Shown here piece after piece: positions 23,976 through 25,003 of a stretch of DNA of 25,003 bases (the stretch's first letter is position 1; every line of letters begins with the position of its first letter). This DNA is from a virus: positions 1 to 25,003 of the IMG/VR virus record IMGVR_UViG_3300035633_000069. One strand, given 5' to 3'. The notes under the pieces are model-generated. The model saw only the letters and a program-made list of their open reading frames with translations, was not told the origin of the DNA and searched no databases. The translations under genes were made by a program, and so were the position numbers.

Positions 23976-25003
23976 ATGGCAGATGCACAAGCTTTATTTG
24001 ATATGATGAAAGAAAACCTCGAATCTCTTAAAAACAGTATGTTGATCAACAATGAAGCACAACGACAAACTGCTATAAGAGTCAATACTGGTACTATTCA
24101 AACGAACTCAACATTGATGGAAATCAACAACACTCTTAAAGCGCAACTCGATTTCACAAGGAAACTCGAAAAAGAACAGGAGTTTGAAAGTGATACGGCG
24201 TCACAAAAAATGGATGTTGACAATCTCAATATTGACGCACAAAATGTGACTCCACCCGAATCGAAAAGTGAGAAAAAAGGTGGTGGTGGTCTTCTCAAAG
24301 CACTAGGTGGTTTGTTAGGAGGCGCTGGTGGTTTCTTAGGCGGTATTGGTGGAGCAGCTGCTGGTATCGCATTGCCTCTTGTGGCTGGTTTGGCAATGCT
24401 GTTGTTTGGTGGCGGTTTTCTCATTGATAAAATTGCCAACATGGATGCACAAGCAATCAAAGATAATGTTTTGGTGCTATTGTCTATTGGTGATGAATTT
24501 GCTGGCGGTTCATTAGAATTTCTCGCTGAAGGCGGAGCGTTCTTTGTCGCCATGTTAGGTATTGGTATTGGATTGGCTGCCTTTGCATTAGGTTCAGGTG
24601 TTGCAGCTGCCGTTGATTATTTCACTTCGGGTCGAGATTGGGCACAAAGCATTGTTGACAATGTTGTTACGTTGTTGTCAATTTCAGATCATCTTGGTGG
24701 TGTAGCCAGATTGATAGGTAGAAGTGCTGGATTTTTGGTTGCTATGATAGCAATTGGAGCTGGTCTTCTCGCATTTGCGATTGGTCAAGGTGTCGCTGCA
24801 ACTACCACTCAAGTATCATCTGCGATTGATACCTTTACTGATGGTACAAGATGGAGCGAAAGAATTGTAGACAATGTTGTTACGTTGTTGTCGATTTCTG
24901 ACGAACTTGGTGGTGTTGGAAGATTATTAGCCAGAAGTGCTGGATTTGCTGTTGCTATGGGAGCAATTGCACTTGGTCTTGTTGCGTTTGCGATTGGAGA
25001 AGG
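23976..25003 (+). CDS. Tape-measure-like tail protein, partial (first 342 codons)
   Basis: The gene starts at ATG 23976, 3 bases after the small ORF, and runs off the right edge. Residues 1-85 are polar and coiled-coil-like (ALFDMMKENLESLKNSM, STLMEINNTLKAQLDFTRKL). After a Gly/Ala linker (GGGGLLKALGGLLGGAGGFL) come hydrophobic, membrane-like segments in repeats of 65-71 residues, with DNVVTLLSIS, LGG and RSAGF-x-VAM-x-AI in each. Position directly after a G/GT-like chaperone pair, long open frame and alternating coiled-coil and hydrophobic segments suggest the tail tape measure (gp29 role), which spans the tail tube and can insert in the host membrane. I see no match to T4 gp29 itself, so another internal virion protein is possible. 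Confidence 0.7.
   Translation, partial: MADAQALFDMMKENLESLKNSMLINNEAQRQTAIRVNTGTIQTNSTLMEINNTLKAQLDFTRKLEKEQEFESDTASQKMDVDNLNIDAQNVTPPESKSEKKGGGGLLKALGGLLGGAGGFLGGIGGAAAGIALPLVAGLAMLLFGGGFLIDKIANMDAQAIKDNVLVLLSIGDEFAGGSLEFLAEGGAFFVAMLGIGIGLAAFALGSGVAAAVDYFTSGRDWAQSIVDNVVTLLSISDHLGGVARLIGRSAGFLVAMIAIGAGLLAFAIGQGVAATTTQVSSAIDTFTDGTRWSERIVDNVVTLLSISDELGGVGRLLARSAGFAVAMGAIALGLVAFAIGE
24444..25003 (+). repeat. Tandem 65-71-residue hydrophobic repeats in the tape-measure candidate
   Basis: Units begin near 24444, 24639 and 24852 (offsets 195 and 213 bases, both whole codons). Units two and three share long near-identical DNA, such as GACAATGTTGTTACGTTGTT in each copy. The first unit is diverged (IKDNVLVLLSIGDEFAGG). 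The third is cut by the window end, so more copies may follow. Confidence 0.85.

Noticed and set aside
23955-23978. C AAA AAG near the end of the small ORF as a second frameshift site into the tape-measure gene
   Set aside because: The tape-measure gene is in the same frame as the small ORF, separated by a TAA, so a -1 shift would not enter it.
24098-24553. 151-codon minus-strand open frame with Pro/Ser-rich product
   Set aside because: It is antisense to the Gly/Ala-rich repeats of the tape-measure candidate; Gly/Ala codons read backwards give Pro/Ser, with no ribosome binding site or neighbours on that strand.

Overview
This window is part of the structural (virion-assembly) region of a large contractile-tailed, T4-type bacteriophage. 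The evidence is a set of baseplate, tail and head-completion genes of T4-type families (gp53, gp5, gp25, gp6, gp8, gp48-like, gp4, gp26), plus perfect copies of the T4-type late promoter box TATAAATA in front of transcription units. The genes look more like those of marine T4-like phages (cyanophage/pelagiphage-type and environmental relatives) than like T4 itself. Examples are a gp5 without lysozyme domain, a gp27-like hub next to gp5, an oversized gp8, and a giant protein resembling the DUF4815 family. The DNA is AT-rich. No host, integration or metabolic gene is present, so the host cannot be named from this window.

Layout. Nearly everything from 1 to 23006 is read on the minus strand, so the biological order runs from high to low coordinates. 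The first minus unit is 23006-21706: a conserved protein (gp2 candidate) followed by a tail-tube-fold protein (gp54/gp19-like). Next, a plus-strand gp4 head-completion gene (21249-21719) sits alone inside the minus block. The second minus unit is 21213-15850: gp48-like tube cap, gp53, gp27-like hub, gp5 spike, and an unknown 546-residue protein. It ends at a stem-loop terminator, followed at once by a late promoter. The third minus unit is 15770 to the left edge: gp25, gp6, gp7-position protein, gp8, the 2188-residue protein, a small coiled-coil protein, a repeat-rich tail fiber and a partial gene cut by the left edge. Genes within units overlap by 1-4 bases or are spaced by a few bases.

From 23007 the transcription turns to the plus strand: gp26 baseplate-hub assembly protein, a 52-codon ORF, and the start of a long repeat-containing, Gly/Ala-rich hydrophobic protein (tape-measure candidate) that runs off the right edge.

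The most interesting point is at 23775-23781. The last codons of gp26 contain T TTT TTA in the reading phase needed for -1 frameshifting, two codons before the stop. The -1 frame opens directly into the small downstream ORF, and an AAGGA Shine-Dalgarno-like element lies a short distance upstream. This is the organisation of the lambda-type G/GT tail-assembly chaperones before a tape-measure gene. It suggests that gp26 and the small ORF form a frameshift pair in this T4-like phage.
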